Counted from the stretch's first letter, positions 11,700 through 22,846 are shown. The stretch is 64,000 nt of DNA from Amaurobius ferox (GCA_951213105.1 OX578138.1:65775037-65839036); one strand, 5' to 3'. Program-made: numbers and translations. Notes: a model not told the origin generated them from the letters alone.

Positions 11700-13010
11700 T
11701 AACAAGAAAGATAAATCATGCATAAAGCATTGATTATGGAACACTTTCTAACTTTCCAACTTCAATGCAATTTCATTTAAACATGTCTAAAATGAAATAC
11801 ATTCCTCGGTAATATTTTAAAACTTATCACAATACTACATTAATTTATTATATTTGAAAACTTAAACCTTCATAGAAAAAAATGAACTTCATTCAAATGA
11901 CGGCATTGAAATATGGTTTAAACATCTCTAAAATGCGATACATTCCTCGGTAATAATTTTAGAATTATCATAATACTACGATAATTTATTATATTTGAAA
12001 ACTTCATCGAAAACAACTGAAATTCTTTCAAATGACGTCATAGAAAAAATAACACGCCTGGCTCTCTCTATAAAAGCAGCATTTCATTCATAAACAATTT
12101 CTCATTCATTTCATTCATCACAATACTATAATGATTTATTATAATGATTTATTTTATTTAAAAATTAAGACCATGGAGCTACAAGTAATTAAACTCTGTG
12201 TTTAAAACTTCATCGAAAAAAATCGTCCTTCTCTTTGTAAAATCAATGAATATTTCATTCATATCAGCTATGCAGACTCCATGAGCTAAATAATTTTTTA
12301 TTAAAGAAATACAGCAATTCTAATACAACTCATTCTACATATTTTGCTGTTTACATTTTACATAAGTGAAAAATAGGCTTCATTGTAGAAATAATCCAAT
12401 TTGGATGATCATTTAAATTCAAATATATTGTAATTGCGTTGTTTCAGTGTGTAGATGCACAGAATTTAAGCAAAAATAAAGCGGTTTTAAGACGGATGCA
12501 ACACTCAATATGAATTAAAAAGAACTTTAAAAATCACGATTTTAAGACAAGATGGATGCCATGTATCATTTTGAAATGGGTCACTTGATCTTTTCATATC
12601 ATGGTCACGTGATCGCTTCAAATAAGAGGTGTAATTGTTATTTTAATTTTTATTTAAAAAACTACTAAATATATTTCGCTGAATTTTTTTTTATATATTT
12701 TATGGAGCAATTTGAATATTACCTAACATTTTCGAAGCAATTTATGAATTTTAAATCCGCTTAAAAAATGTTTGAAAAATTAGGTCCCGTACTGCTCAAT
12801 GTATTTCATTTTTTCAACCCGGGTTCAATCCAAAACTAATTGGGTGATATTATTCATTTATATTCCCATAGGTCCTACAGACCGTCTGAACAACATACTA
12901 AAATTTCATTTTGATTAAGTCATTTTTATGGCAGTTATCGTGCTAACGGGTAGACAGACAGACAGAATGAACAAAGTCATAAATACTTTTCAACTTTGTT
13001 GTAAAGTGTT
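11700..13010 (-). mobile_element. 1.3-kb non-coding element 'R2', inverted copy
   Basis: This is the reverse complement of 8051-9345 along nearly its whole length. It starts acaagaaagataaatcatgc and ends tcaactttgttgtaaagtg. An internal sub-repeat ('aaaatgcgatacattcctcg') occurs twice, about 170 bp apart. Together with 8051-9345 it forms a 1.3-kb inverted repeat around the tail-to-tail RT elements. No long open frame. Confidence 0.7.
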
Positions 13011-13784
13011 AAAAACGAAAGTGCAGGAGTTCAAATCAGTAAATACAGTATCAAACCGCGGGCAATATAGTAACGTGTATTTTTAATAGCAGAAAGTAAA
13101 AAGTAACGAGAAAGGGCTGGAAAAGTAGAGCACGGAAAGGCCAGGACAAGGAAAATGAATCAATGAATAGTATATCTGCCAGAAACGTCGTCAGGGGAAC
13201 ATTCTAGACAGATATACTAAAATCCGTTGTTTCTATGATTGCAGAAAAACACGTGGTTAAAATTTTATGCAATCTGTTCCCAACAACGGAGTAAACGAGA
13301 TTAACAGAAAAAAGACCAGAGGACAAAATTGAACTTAAAAACATAAAATACCACATAATCATGAAAAATATAGCGCACAAATGTACAAACATGCAAAAAA
13401 AGGTCAACTCACAAGGCTGAAGGCCGCAGCTTGAATAGTTTTCATGGGAGTCCACCATGTGATCCAGCTTGAATGCTTACCACGCGAAATACCGCGATGG
13501 AATGGACCAGACCAGAGAGAGTGGAAGTAGTGGTACATATTTTGGGTGAGACAAACCCAAAAGTTCAGAAACTAACCGAGAAGTGACCACTACGATCGAA
13601 AACAGTTAAAGTATGGATAACACTGTTTTGGGAGCCGTAGCCTGTTTTTGTTTTATTTGCTTTTTAGATATCCTTCTTAACGGTTTTATTAGTGTTTTAA
13701 ACTTTTTTCTTAACCCGCCGAGGCGTTTTTTTTTTAATTTTGCACGTTTTGGAGGTAACCAAAATTACTGTTTTTGTAATATTT

Positions 13785-13785
<1 letters not shown>
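13011..13785. other. Anonymous sequence; nothing recognised
   Basis: No recognised gene. The minus-strand frame at 13204-13458 and the plus-strand frame at 13613-13894 show no family resemblance, and the latter runs into a microsatellite. It might be the far 5' part of RT copy 2 displaced by the R2 insertion, but there is no sequence proof. Confidence 0.3.
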
Positions 13786-13847
<62 letters not shown>

Positions 13848-13861
13848 CGTATATATATATA
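13786..13861. repeat. (CA)n followed by (TA)n microsatellite
   Basis: About 38 bp of CA repeats is followed by about 40 bp of TA repeats with one CG step. Confidence 0.95.
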
Positions 13862-14690
13862 ATTGAAAATCTGTATGTCTGTCTATATGTCTGATGTGTC
13901 ATTATTACGGGGGAACCCAATTTCATGAAACTTTATTGGACTAACCCCACTTAAAATTTACTCCATGTTTCGCGATTCTAGATCCAGGGGTTGTATAGAA
14001 ATTTATTAAAAACGCACAGTTAAACCTTCCATAGACATAGCAATATGCGGACGATATTATTTCCAGTAAATTTATTTGAAGAAAATGATATCATGTCGCT
14101 TAGCAACGAATTTTATTCCAATGTGGTTATGTGGCAATCAATTTTTATTAAATCTTTTCTTATTTAAATAATTGATGTATATAAAATGATGTTTATGAAA
14201 ATTGCATTTCTGACTGGATTATATCAATTGCGGTCTTCAGGTTTAAAAATTGATAGGATTATTGATATTTTTAATTTATTAGATCATCTGTTTTGTTTTG
14301 GCAAAAACGGTTGACACTCGTATATTTTAGTACGGGTATTTTTCTATTAGCAAACGGGTATATCTTCTAATCTACGAGAATATAAGTAGTACGGTTATAT
14401 CTTCATACAAGTTTAGCTCTTTCATTTTTGGCATATATTGATTCAATTTCATATTTTTTGTAAATTTATTTACCAACGGGACTAGACTCTTTTATTCTTC
14501 AGATATGCCTGTGAAAATAATTTTTGTATAGCCAGAACAGCGATTTTAAAATTTCTTTTAGGAGCATTAATTTAAATATTTTAATAGAACATTTTGAATA
14601 AATAGTATAGGAATTTGTACATGATTGGGAATTTTATCTTTCTTTATATTAATGTTCCATACGAAGTATACGTATAATGTTCCGTATCTC
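13862..14690 (-). repeat. Inverted, internally deleted copy of the 2.3-kb repeat
   Basis: Read on the minus strand, this begins with material like the unit interior at about 420-1330 (for example the 'gctaagcgacatgatatca' and 'ctgaagaccg' landmarks) and ends with the (CAGA)n tail region, skipping about 1 kb between them. It is more diverged than the array copies at the left end of the window, so it was dispersed independently. Confidence 0.6.
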
Positions 14691-15384
14691 GCCAAGCGTT
14701 ATGGAAGAAGAAATAAGTTATACTTACAGCAGATAAATGACTATTGGCGTTCAAATACAAAAGTATTACTCAAAGTATCTTTTTTCATGAATGGAACGAG
14801 CTAGATCCACGAGAATGATGGCACCCAACTTATTGCATGGTATTACATATGAAAAGTGAAAATGTTTCTGAATAGGAAATATTTTTTTTATTTTATATGA
14901 CTTTTTGATAATTTTTTTGGAAAATGTGCAATATCTCGAGAACGGTTCACGTTAGCGTTCCAAAATTTATGTCAATCGTTTTCTAATGAAAAATCACATA
15001 AGAAATGTCTATTTGCGTAACATTATTAGCGATTTTGATTTTTTGACGATTTTTTCAAAATTTCACGCGAAAATTTAGGGGGATTCTGAACATTCGATTG
15101 CGTATAAAAACAATAGGCTTCCAGTGTTTACGGATTGTGATTTTTGTACCAAATTTCGTTCGAATCGGTCCATTTTTTCATCAGTTATCTTCTCCACAGA
15201 CTCAATGACACACACACACATACTTTCACACACACACACACACACACACAGACATCACTTCAAAAATGTTTGATTCGTGATCAGGCATGCTTGAAACGTG
15301 CTCTCCCGTCGAAAACTCGAATTCGAATTTTCGACCCCGTCTCCAATACTTTCCTTATACATTATGTATATAAGGAAAGTAAAA
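14690..15384 (+). repeat. Interspersed repeat 'R3', plus copy with palindromic 3' end
   Basis: This matches 25028-25720 on the other strand over about 690 bp. It includes the landmarks 'gaacgagctagatccacgag', 'atctcgagaacggttca' and 'gcacg/cgtgctctcccgtcg', and a (CA)n stretch at about 15208-15250. It ends in a 35-base imperfect palindrome (15347-15381) with arms tactttccttata / tataaggaaagta. Short open frames inside are not conserved. Family unknown; a non-autonomous retroelement is one possibility. Confidence 0.65.
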
Positions 15385-15980
15385 ACGATATCTCATTGCG
15401 GGGACCTATCGTTGACATGCAAATAGAAATATCACGGCTGTAGGTACATCGTAAAAACCAATGATTTCTTAATAAATCTGCACGCATTACCAAAGGTGTA
15501 GCATTTTTTTGAAAATCTATCCTGAAAAAGAATATATATTTAGAGTTGTACAAATCCAACATCCCAGTGCCTTATACACTTACAATGTATCTTATCGTAC
15601 GTAATTTTAAACAGCAGAACCTTGTTATCGCTTTTTGAATTCTCCTGTTTATTATCGCTCTCTTCCTTATCATAGGACTGACCACAAGACAGTATTGTTA
15701 GAATGATATGAGTTTCGACTGATTGTTTATTAAGGCCAAACTAAAGGTTTCGAAAGGATTACATGCACATTGGATACTATTATAATCTTATAGAAGACAT
15801 TGTTTATTACATAATTATCACTATTTCACAACATAGCTTTAATTACATGTTAATGAAAAAAATTAGCGTTTTGTAAATAAGTAAGAAACTATATTTAAAC
15901 TACATAAATTCATAGAAATACACCAAATGATCTTATTTTAAATCATGAATACTTCTAAATGTGAGGGTTTATAGGTTTCA
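15385..15980. other. Anonymous sequence; nothing recognised
   Basis: AT-rich sequence without a convincing gene, long repeat or RNA. The minus-strand 66-residue frame around 15362-15562 overlaps the R3 end and has no recognisable features. Confidence 0.3.
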
Positions 15981-15986
15981 ATAAAC

Positions 15987-16460
15987 ATTTTTACTTTCGC
16001 TGCCACCCTGCAATACATGGTAATGTATAGGGAAAGTACTGGAATCATGCCGAAAATCGCAACTCGAGTTTTCGACGGATCTACACGTTTCGAGACCTCC
16101 AGAATACGAAAATCTATTTTTAGCGTAACGTGTGTGTGTCTGTGCAGATTTTGTATCCACTCTAACTAAAAAAATAATGGACCGAATTTCATAAAATTTG
16201 GTAGGTAAATCACTTGTGGGCGAGTCTATCGCTGATTAGTTTTGGGTATGATATTGGGTATGATTTTAGGTATGATTTTGGGATAAAAGAACCTGCCTTT
16301 TTTTGCAAAATGGCCCGCAAAAGCTTGTATCCACTCTAGCTAAAAACTAATGGACCGAATTTCGCAAAATTCGGTAGATAAGTGACTTGTGGGCACCCTG
16401 GTGCTGATTAGATTTTTATACGATTCGAAAAAAAAATAACTTGCCATGTTTTGCCCTCAA
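15987..16460 (-). repeat. R3-like repeat fragment with a ~178-bp internal duplication
   Basis: The left edge has the same style of end as R3 ('agggaaagta' next to an imperfect palindrome and a TTTTCGACGG-like motif). Two diverged copies of a segment starting 'gtatccactcta' and containing 'aatggaccgaatttc' occur at about 16151 and 16327. Resemblance to R3 is in architecture rather than full alignment. Confidence 0.45.
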
Positions 16461-16960
16461 AAATCGCCAAAATCTAAAATAAAAAACTTCGTATGCTCAA
16501 ATATATGCATTAAATGCTTGTTTAATACGTAATTTTTAACGAAGAAAAGAATAAGACCAGCCTCATTACACTAGGACTAGCCGTTCTCGAGAATTTTAGT
16601 TTTTTCGTATTTTCTCTACGCCACCTTTGAAAATATGTCCAGTTATCAAATCAGAACGAAAATTGAATTAAACGTGAATTAAATTTAATTAAAATCAAGA
16701 GAACGTGAATATAAGTCTGCAGGGAAAGTCATGTGCTGCTCACATCAGTTTTTTTTTCTTGCGTTCTGGAATTAAGAGGGATGTAGAGTATTGTTAAAAC
16801 AATTCAAAATCTTTTTACGGGGGTTTCAAGATTTTCTAGTGGTTATTTCCATTCTACTTTCAAAAGTTTACTCAATTTAATAATGCATATAATTCTTGCC
16901 AATTTAATAATGTATATAAAAATACTGAGCATTTACTTTCTTCCAACTAGACTTATCATT

Positions 16961-17281
16961 CTATTTGTAGAATCTGAAAAATAAAAGTTTCTTTTTTCTT
17001 GTATACCAATCCACAATTAAATAAAAATATCCAATGTTTCTTTTTAAATCTGAAAAAGAAAAGTTTTTCCTTCTATACCAACTCCCTGCTAAGTAAAAAA
17101 ATTCGATGCTTTTAAAAATCTGAAAAAAGAAAAATCCCCATACCTTCATTCTCACAATAAAAACACAGTATTAAAAGTAAAAAAAAAAATATTTATTTAC
17201 AAACTGTACATAAGAAGTATACAATAAAAACACAGTATTAAAAGTAAAAGAAAAAATATTTACAACATGTGCTTAAAAAGT
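16961..17281. repeat. Two short tandem duplications (about 70 bp and 60 bp)
   Basis: At about 16970-17145 a unit of roughly 70 bp ('aatctgaaaaa...tataccaa') occurs about 2.5 times. At about 17164-17281 a unit of about 60 bp ('aataaaaacacagtattaaa') occurs twice. Repeats make the minus-strand frame 16961-17155 look open; it is not a gene. Confidence 0.6.
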
Positions 17282-17613
17282 ACATAATCACTTGATTTTG
17301 CTCTAGCTGTCATTTTTCTAAGTGAATTAAAAAGAGATATATATATATATATATAAGAATTAAAATTAAATTGAAAACATTTATGAATTAAAATTAAATT
17401 GGAAAAAAAATTAATGAATATAAAATTAAATTTAAAACTAGCAAGGAAGAAAAATCAAGTGAATGTGTACTCACATGATTCCATTTTTATATGTCTCCAC
17501 ATCCATACTCGCAAAGCATTTTGTATTTAAATAATTGTCGAGATTATTCTCATTCACGGCTTTTGCAATGTTGCATTGATTTACTAGGAACACAGCTTCA
17601 CGACCAACAAATC

Positions 17614-18020
17614 TTAATTATCCTCTACAGAGGTGTTTATACAGTCGTGGCGCCTCTGCAAGCAGTTCTTGACAATACAACCCTCACAATGAAGGATTTT
17701 TTTGTCCCAGGCGTTGAATTTCAGCTTGCACACAGTCCATAACATGTTTTTGCAACAACTCCATGCATTTTCGTGGCTTGGGTTCTGTTGGACTTGAATG
17801 TTGTACTGCCAAAATATTGGCAAGTAATGCCATCTTATATATAGCTTCCAGTATACCATCCGATATCTCACTACGGATGTCTTTCAAGTGGTTAAACTGT
17901 TCCATGAATAATGCGATGGCTGCCGGCTTGAGTGGAAAGGGCCTTCGGCGCCTTTATAGAGTTGTTATAGATGGCATTCTCCATCCATATTTCGAACAAT
18001 TAGTTGATCATTCACAATAA
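17614..18020 (-). CDS. Unrecognised minus-strand coding remnant near the Polinton region
   Basis: The frame with the most protein-like composition runs from the Met at 17905 to about 17684 (73 residues). It contains the segment SEISDGILEAIYKMAL, PRKCMELLQKHVMDCVQAEI and a Lys-rich end. Its regular spacing of hydrophobic residues suggests an alpha-helical protein. Another frame upstream (about 18000-17900) and one overlapping (17871-17614) suggest a frameshifted longer gene. I do not recognise the family. It lies on the same strand as the Polinton genes and beyond their 3' end, so it may be an extra cargo or early gene of that element, or an unrelated fragment. Confidence 0.3.
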
Positions 18021-18166
18021 AACAACTCCTGGCGTAAACAGCGTTGAAACTGAAAATTATCGTAGAAAATTCACACCAGGTCGTGGAGGGTTATCACTAC
18101 CCGTCGAAAGCCCCGGCCGACCGACTCGTCCGAAGACATGGAGCAGCAAAATGGGCGGCCGCATCA

Positions 18167-18523
18167 TCACCACCCCGTGTCTCGTGGCAACATATCTTTC
18201 TCTTCCATCTTCATATTTTCGTATGTGTATTCATACATTTTGCCTGTGCAAGAAATTTGAACGAAATGACACCAACCCAACGAAAATGTATAAAAGGGTT
18301 CGGTAGTGTCAACTATCGAAGCAGCAGTGTTGGGATCAGCAGTGACAAATTCGATAATAACAGGATCGGCAGTGGTAAGGTAGGCAGTGGCAGGGTTGGC
18401 AGGACCAGTAGCAGATGTTATTAGTTGAGAATCAGTTCGGCTGTAGGCCTCCATCGTCCAATCGTTGTCGGGATCATCATTGAAAATTTGCGACATTCTG
18501 GCAGGTACAAATCTGGACAGCAA
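18167..18523 (-). CDS. Unrecognised open frame (about 108-118 residues)
   Basis: The frame is open from the Met at 18523; a second Met ten codons later starts MSQIFNDDPDNDWTMEAY, which looks like an acidic protein N-terminus. The middle is rich in Thr, Ala and Pro. The C-terminal third becomes less protein-like, which may reflect a frameshift. The frame lies on the same strand as the Polinton cluster. The DNA upstream on that strand (18540-18860) contains a duplicated CTTATCGCC-containing motif. I do not recognise a family; function unknown. Confidence 0.3.
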   Translation of the reverse strand: MLSRFVPARMSQIFNDDPDNDWTMEAYSRTDSQLITSATGPANPATAYLTTADPVIIEFVTADPNTAASIVDTTEPFYTFSLGWCHFVQISCTGKMYEYTYENMKMEEKDMLPRDTGW

Positions 18524-18650
18524 AAATCTGAAGACTTAGAAAAGTATCGAAATAACTTTTGAGCAGCAACTCTATATACCCCTACGATAATACATTGCAC
18601 ACATTACACTTGTTAAGATATCAAACATTATTCATGGCTGATATCACATA

Positions 18651-18698
18651 TTAGCTCTTATCGCCAATCCCATGTTAGCTCTTATCGCCAATCACATG
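18651..18698. repeat. 24-bp tandem duplication containing CTTATCGCC
   Basis: Two adjacent units, ttagctcttatcgccaatcc... and ttagctcttatcgccaatca..., differ at one of 24 positions. CTTATC (a GATA-type site on the other strand) also occurs at about 18749, and AGATAAG at about 18766. It lies between the frame at 18167-18523 and the conserved Polinton protein, a plausible regulatory spacer, but this is inference. Confidence 0.5.
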
Positions 18699-18926
18699 AC
18701 CATCGCTTCGATACCTTATATGGTAATATAACATGTCGTGACGCACACTTATCGCCTCGTGGTGTAGATAAGCCTTTAGTGATAACACAGGGTAAATGAC
18801 TCATTTCTAACTGAGCATTCGGCAGAGTAGGTCGGTGAAGAAAGTATGTATATATGTTTATATTTAATTTTCAAGTGTGTGTGTGTGTTTTAGAAATAAA
18901 GACACCATTCATTTAATTTATTTTTT

Positions 18927-19548
18927 TTATTTGAAATACAACCAATTTACACTCTTTCGAGTTCTTGTGGGAGTATTTTTGTAGGGATAAGCATATGCAT
19001 GTTTGTTCTTCACATATTGTCGTGGAATGTTCATTTCATCTATAGCTGTTAGAAAGGGTTTCTTGGTCACCACATAGCTTTTCCTGTTGATGAATATCAG
19101 ATAAAACAAGTCCACCATGTTGGATTTATGAAAAATATCCCGATGATGTAGAATTTGGCCTCTTTCATTTCAATCCAGTTTGTCTGGGTGTATTTTGATG
19201 AGAGAAATCATTTCCCCAACATACATTTCCAATTTTGTAGGTACACTGTTCAGTAGAATTGTATCGTAGCTGTTTACAGACTCGATAGTTGAATTCTTTT
19301 AGGGTTCTTCCTTTTTAATTAAATTTTTTTTCAACTTTATCGATATCTTCCTCATGGATCGACGCTTGAATGGATCTATTGAAAGAATTCATCTTTAGTT
19401 TCTTTTGCAAAAGTTCATAATAAAGTTTCACTTTATCGTCTTCGCAGAGAGAACTATTTAAAATGCGAAACATTTCCTTGTCGAAAGTTGTCATGCGCTT
19501 CTCGGTTAGTACATGCTTGGACAGAGAATCTTCGGGATTAAGTGATTA
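18927..19548 (-). pseudogene. Polinton/adintovirus-type conserved protein of unknown role (broken)
   Basis: The sequence reads as three pieces in shifted frames: an N-terminal helical part beginning near MTTFDKEMFRIL, a middle part with LLNSVPTKLE, and a C-terminal part (19118-18927) with SNMVDLFYLIF, MNIPRQYVKNK and a basic tail ending NWLYFK. Proteins of this layout commonly follow the packaging ATPase region in arthropod Polinton-like elements; their function is not established. No start codon survives in frame before MTTF. At least two frame breaks make it non-functional. It is the most 3' recognisable member of the minus-strand cluster. Confidence 0.55.
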
Positions 19549-19552
19549 TTTT

Positions 19553-19996
19553 TTAGCGTGCTCCATTAAAAAGTATCGTGATCACACTCAGTGCCGCTGA
19601 AATAAGCAAGTTTAAAAATCGACCTTTCTGAATAAGCAGTTTTCGTTTCTGGTACGGTGGTTTACGCTTGTACGCCAATTCTCGTAACGTAGTATTATGT
19701 TTACGGAGCTTTACTTTCTGCTGCTTAGGGAAAGGAATATTTCCTTTCAATGTGTTAAAATTACACTCGCATAAAGCCTTTATACAAGAAGTTGGAATTT
19801 TTTCAATAAATTCTTTCGTAATTTCGAGAGGCAAATGTGCAGAAACTGCAACTGTTTCAGTTGTTCTTAGGTTAACGTCATCTTTACAAGTGAGGAAACA
19901 ACACCGCTTCCTTAAGTTTTTATGCAAAAACTTTATACATGCCTCCCTTGTTACACATACTGTGTCTGTCCCGGTAAATTGTTCATGTGCAAACAT
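19553..19996 (-). pseudogene. Small Polinton-type protein with basic middle and hydrophobic tail
   Basis: A long open frame ends at 19553. Its later two thirds look authentic: IKALCECNFNTLKGNIPFP, a Lys/Arg-rich stretch, then KLLIQKGRFLNLLISAALSV followed by a short end. The same architecture (Cys-containing segment, basic linker, hydrophobic C-terminus) is found next to the packaging ATPase in arthropod Polinton-like elements. The first part of the frame overlaps the end of the ATPase gene in another frame, so the true start lies further in, after about 19930. The role is unknown; a minor virion component or membrane-active peptide would fit the composition. Confidence 0.5.
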
Positions 19997-20600
19997 ATTT
20001 CTTCGGGTGATTCATTACGCAAATCTATAAACAAATACGAATACGGTTTTTAGTAGCGTCTTCATATACTTCTTGAAAATATCGACTCTGCCTGGGATAG
20101 AGCTGCTTTCCCAAAGGCGTGATTTGACTCAAACCTCTTCGATTTTTACAAAGAAGGAAGTAGTGGGCGCTCAAAGTAATTTCGCGCATTTCTCTTTCTT
20201 TGTGAAAAAATTTTTGCATGATAAACACGACACTTAGATTCAGATGATGGCTTTCTTTGGTAAACAAATGCGTTAAGCGTTTACCGTTACCACACTCTAT
20301 CTCCGTTACCACACAGATCGTCTATAATAAAAAATATGTTGGATTCCAAATACTCTCGATAATTCCCGGGTAGCCCTTCCACAAAAATAACATCAGAGAT
20401 TTCATCATAAAGAGGCTGATGGATTCCATAAAACCACACAATTTTATCGAGGGGGTGGAGAAAACATTTCCCGCTTGTGTTTTAACAAATCGTGAATAAA
20501 GACATTCTTTCCACAGCCCGTGGGACCGAAATGACCATTGTGAAAGGGTGTTTACAGGGTTGGAAACTCCATGGTGAATGAGGACACGGGTTTGTTCACA
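19951..20600 (-). pseudogene. Polinton FtsK/HerA-type DNA packaging ATPase (broken)
   Basis: The Walker A motif GPTGCGKN is at 20527-20504 and a Walker B-like FIIDDL follows near 20325. Further downstream are LTHLFTKESHHLNLSVVFIM and FFHKEREMREITL in the frame 20312-20025, then the frame shifts again and ends at the TAA at 19951-19953. These features fit the A32-like branch of genome-packaging ATPases, which pump DNA into capsids. A nonsense codon lies before the Walker A motif and at least three frameshifts break the gene. The short overlap with the next gene is as expected in a compact viral gene cluster. Confidence 0.8.
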
Positions 20601-20679
20601 TCTATATTTATTGGTAAAAAGGTGTAGCAATCTTAAAATACATGGCTTCAAAATTATAAATTTTTATATCATTTCATAA

Positions 20680-21086
20680 TTCGTTGGCTACAAAAGATAA
20701 CATAAAACATTTCAAAAAAGTTCCGCGACGTCTGGATATAAATAATAAACACAATAGTGGCTACAGACAGCTGTGACATTGCTTTGCAGGGGCATAAAAT
20801 TATACTCCATGTGTTTAAATTATGACACATAGTCCGATATGGTTCCTTCGAAAGTGTTGGGCGAATGTTCGTAGGAATAAAAAAGTTCCACACAATTTCG
20901 AAAAGAGAAATAAAAGGCTTACTAATGACTTCCAGGTTCTGTCGTCGAAGAGTCTACGTTAGCCACGACATAGGTGGGATAACTTTCAATCTTTCCAGGT
21001 AGATCGTCACTTGCGAAAACACCCAAGAAAGAGTCGGTTGTAAAAATGTTTTTGGACAATGCTTTATACAATTGTTTGGTATTAAT
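20680..21086 (-). pseudogene. Adenain-like cysteine protease of the Polinton (broken)
   Basis: The N-terminal third reads cleanly from NTKQLYKALSK (21083 downward), through DSFLGVFASDDLPGKIESYP, to EPGSH, where a stop or frameshift occurs. In this family a catalytic His lies in that GSH-type motif. The second half, in another frame, contains NVTAVCSHYCVYYLYPDV, the region of the catalytic Cys. Such proteases mature the capsid in Polintons and adenoviruses. The expected initiator codon reads ATT (21086-21084) rather than ATG. The gene starts immediately after the major capsid gene, as usual in these elements. At least one frameshift and two stops make it non-functional. Confidence 0.75.
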
Positions 21087-21089
21087 TTT

Positions 21090-22473
21090 TTTAAATTGGC
21101 AAAATCACACAGAATGTGGCGAGACTTGTTAATTTGCATCACGTTTGCAAATTCCGCATACATCAGAATGGAAATGGTTTCCCGAAGAGCTTTAAAATTT
21201 TTAACTTCTACACGTAAATTACCTTAGTTACCTTACACCTTTCTGGTAGGTCGGACGGTCTGGGTCTCAACAACGTAAATTACCTTGTTGTTGTAAATTC
21301 GTGTGCGGGCCATCACACATGTCGGGCGATAAGTCAAAAGCGTACAAGTTATATCCCTTTGCAAATTCGTCTCAGGTCAGGTGAAGTCCCTTGTTTTGGT
21401 TAAATCCAGGGAACAGACTGTGATATGCACGAATATAGTTGTGGTCTTCAAAGTTCAATTCCAAATGTTTGCTAAGAACTGGGTGGCCGTCCACGTAAAC
21501 ACTAAAAATGTTAACGTGTTGGTGGTGTAGAAAAATTGAATTTAATTCATATTGCCCATTCATACCGGCATTATTAAGGCATGCAATAACCGCTCTTTTT
21601 ATCATGACACTTAAAAAGACATTGTCTTGCATAAAAAACCAACTTCCTTTCGATACCGAATGTTTTACATAACACAAGGTCTATAGGATACCTGGCCAAA
21701 TTCTTTTCCAAGGCTTGAACATGTCCTAATAAAACTCCGGGACTTGCTTTTACTTTTCGAACAAACATGGAAGCATGCTCTAGCAAAACTTTGTAATTGG
21801 CTTTGGGAGTGTTCGAGACTAAACAAAAATCAGCTTTGCTTCGTGTCATTTTTTTTTATTTTCAAATTCACCAGATTCAACATTAGGCGATTCTGCTGAA
21901 ATATATCTGAATGAATCTGTCCAATCATGTCTACGGTTCGATTTAATTTTCTCAATTCATATCTCTTTCTCTCTTTTTTCCCCTTTTTCGTTGGGTTAAT
22001 CCGACAGGGGGTCTACATCGTTCAGATTCGTATCTTTAAAGAAACATTCACAGGTGAGTAAACTTTTCTTGGTATCTGCTTCGTAATTTAAAAGTATTTC
22101 TGTGTAGGCTCTGTATTGATAAGTGTTGGTGGCTGAAGAAATCACTCGCTCGTTCAAACTGACATCTACTTGGGAGAATAAGGAATGCCAAAAACAAGTT
22201 CAAGGGAGTTACGGATTCTTTGTCAGGTAAAACGGTTCCGTTTGATTTCACAATTTTAGCTTTAACATACAAGAACGAAGAACCTAGATCCATATATTCA
22301 TCTTCACTTCCCGATATGTTAAACTCTACGGGTTCTCCATCTCGTAAGTTAGACAGAGAGTGAAATTCTATAAAATGTCCTTTTTCTGTGGCCGTTTGGG
22401 TCGGCGGGGTTACAAACAAATCCAATTCGGACTTGGTACAGGGAATGGAATCTTTATGAATCAGGGTAGTCAT
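21090..22473 (-). pseudogene. Polinton major capsid protein, F54H12.2-like (broken)
   Basis: The N-terminal 85 or so residues are open from the Met at 22473 and include GHFIEFHSLSNLRDGEPVEF and YMDLGSSFLYVKAKIVKSNG. A frameshift near 22200 moves the match to a frame reading SLFSQVDVSLNERV and RAYTEILLNYEA. Another stop follows near 21995, then RTVDMIGQIHSDIF, then the frame 21849-21574 with ALEKNLARYPIDLVLCKTF, then VYVDGHPVLSKHLELNFE and AYHSLFPG. A SINE fragment interrupts the gene at 21226-21273. The end reads MYAEFANVMQINKSR. This matches the family annotated as F54H12.2-like, the double-jelly-roll capsid subunit of Polintons. Its frame runs through into the protease start without a clear stop. 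It cannot be functional. Confidence 0.85.
21226..21273 (+). mobile_element. 48-bp SINE 3'-end fragment inserted in the capsid gene
   Basis: The insert (ttaccttacacctttctggt ... gtctcaacaa) equals the 3' end of the full-length SINE at 28455-28728. It is flanked by a perfect 13-bp target-site duplication, cgtaaattacctt, at 21213-21225 and 21274-21286. On the capsid strand the duplicated bases encode the same residues (GNLR) on both sides, so this is a simple insertion into a once-continuous gene. Confidence 0.92.
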
Positions 22474-22846
22474 TCTGAAAAGAAAATATCTCGTGCTTTC
22501 GCCTTCTTAGCAGCTGGGGAAATGATGTCGCTTTCATTTTACTGGGAGTCTTGTCAGTTAGATTGCTTCCAGCTTCTTTCAAATGGCGTTGGGCTGCCAC
22601 TTTAAAATCTTCTCCTCTAGATACATCATTCAACACATTCACTCCACTGTGCCACATTTGTTTTCCATCTGCTTTCGCCCCCAACTATAAAAGTGGAACA
22701 GCCGCTCTAAAAAACGAGCGAAAAGGACTTCCAAAGCTATATCCTTTCTGAAAAGTGCTTCCTTGGTAGTAATTAAGGCTTTCTCCTGTTTGATTCACAT
22801 AGTATTCTTCAAAGAATTTCTTACAACATTCGTAGGGTACATACAT
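22454..22846 (-). pseudogene. Small Polinton minor virion protein (one in-frame stop)
   Basis: Translation from the ATG at 22846-22844 gives MYVPYECCKKFFEEYYVNQT, a Gly/Phe/Ser-rich stretch with GYSFGSPFRSFFRAAVPLL, then a TAG, and the same frame continues with GAKADGKQMWHSGVNVLNDV and a basic end at 22454. This architecture is typical of the small protein encoded just before the major capsid gene in arthropod Polintons; a role inside the virion is assumed, not proven. Its start codon overlaps the stop of the penton-like gene by one base (TAATG) and its 3' end overlaps the capsid gene by about 20 bp. Only one nonsense codon breaks it, so it is the least damaged gene in the cluster. Confidence 0.65.

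Noticed and set aside
6250..13010. Hammerhead ribozyme in the Penelope-like elements
   Set aside because: I looked for the CTGATGA...GAAA core expected in such elements and found no convincing combination with pairing stems.
13613..13894. 93-residue frame with Thr-His and Tyr-Ile repeats
   Set aside because: The C-terminal half is (CA)n/(TA)n microsatellite translated; the N-terminal half matches nothing I know.
18004..18424. Plus-strand frames of 100 and 126 residues
   Set aside because: They are antisense to the more protein-like minus-strand frames and have a biased, arginine-rich composition.
19668..20030. 120-residue plus-strand frame
   Set aside because: It is the complement of the Polinton small protein gene, which shows family features on the minus strand.
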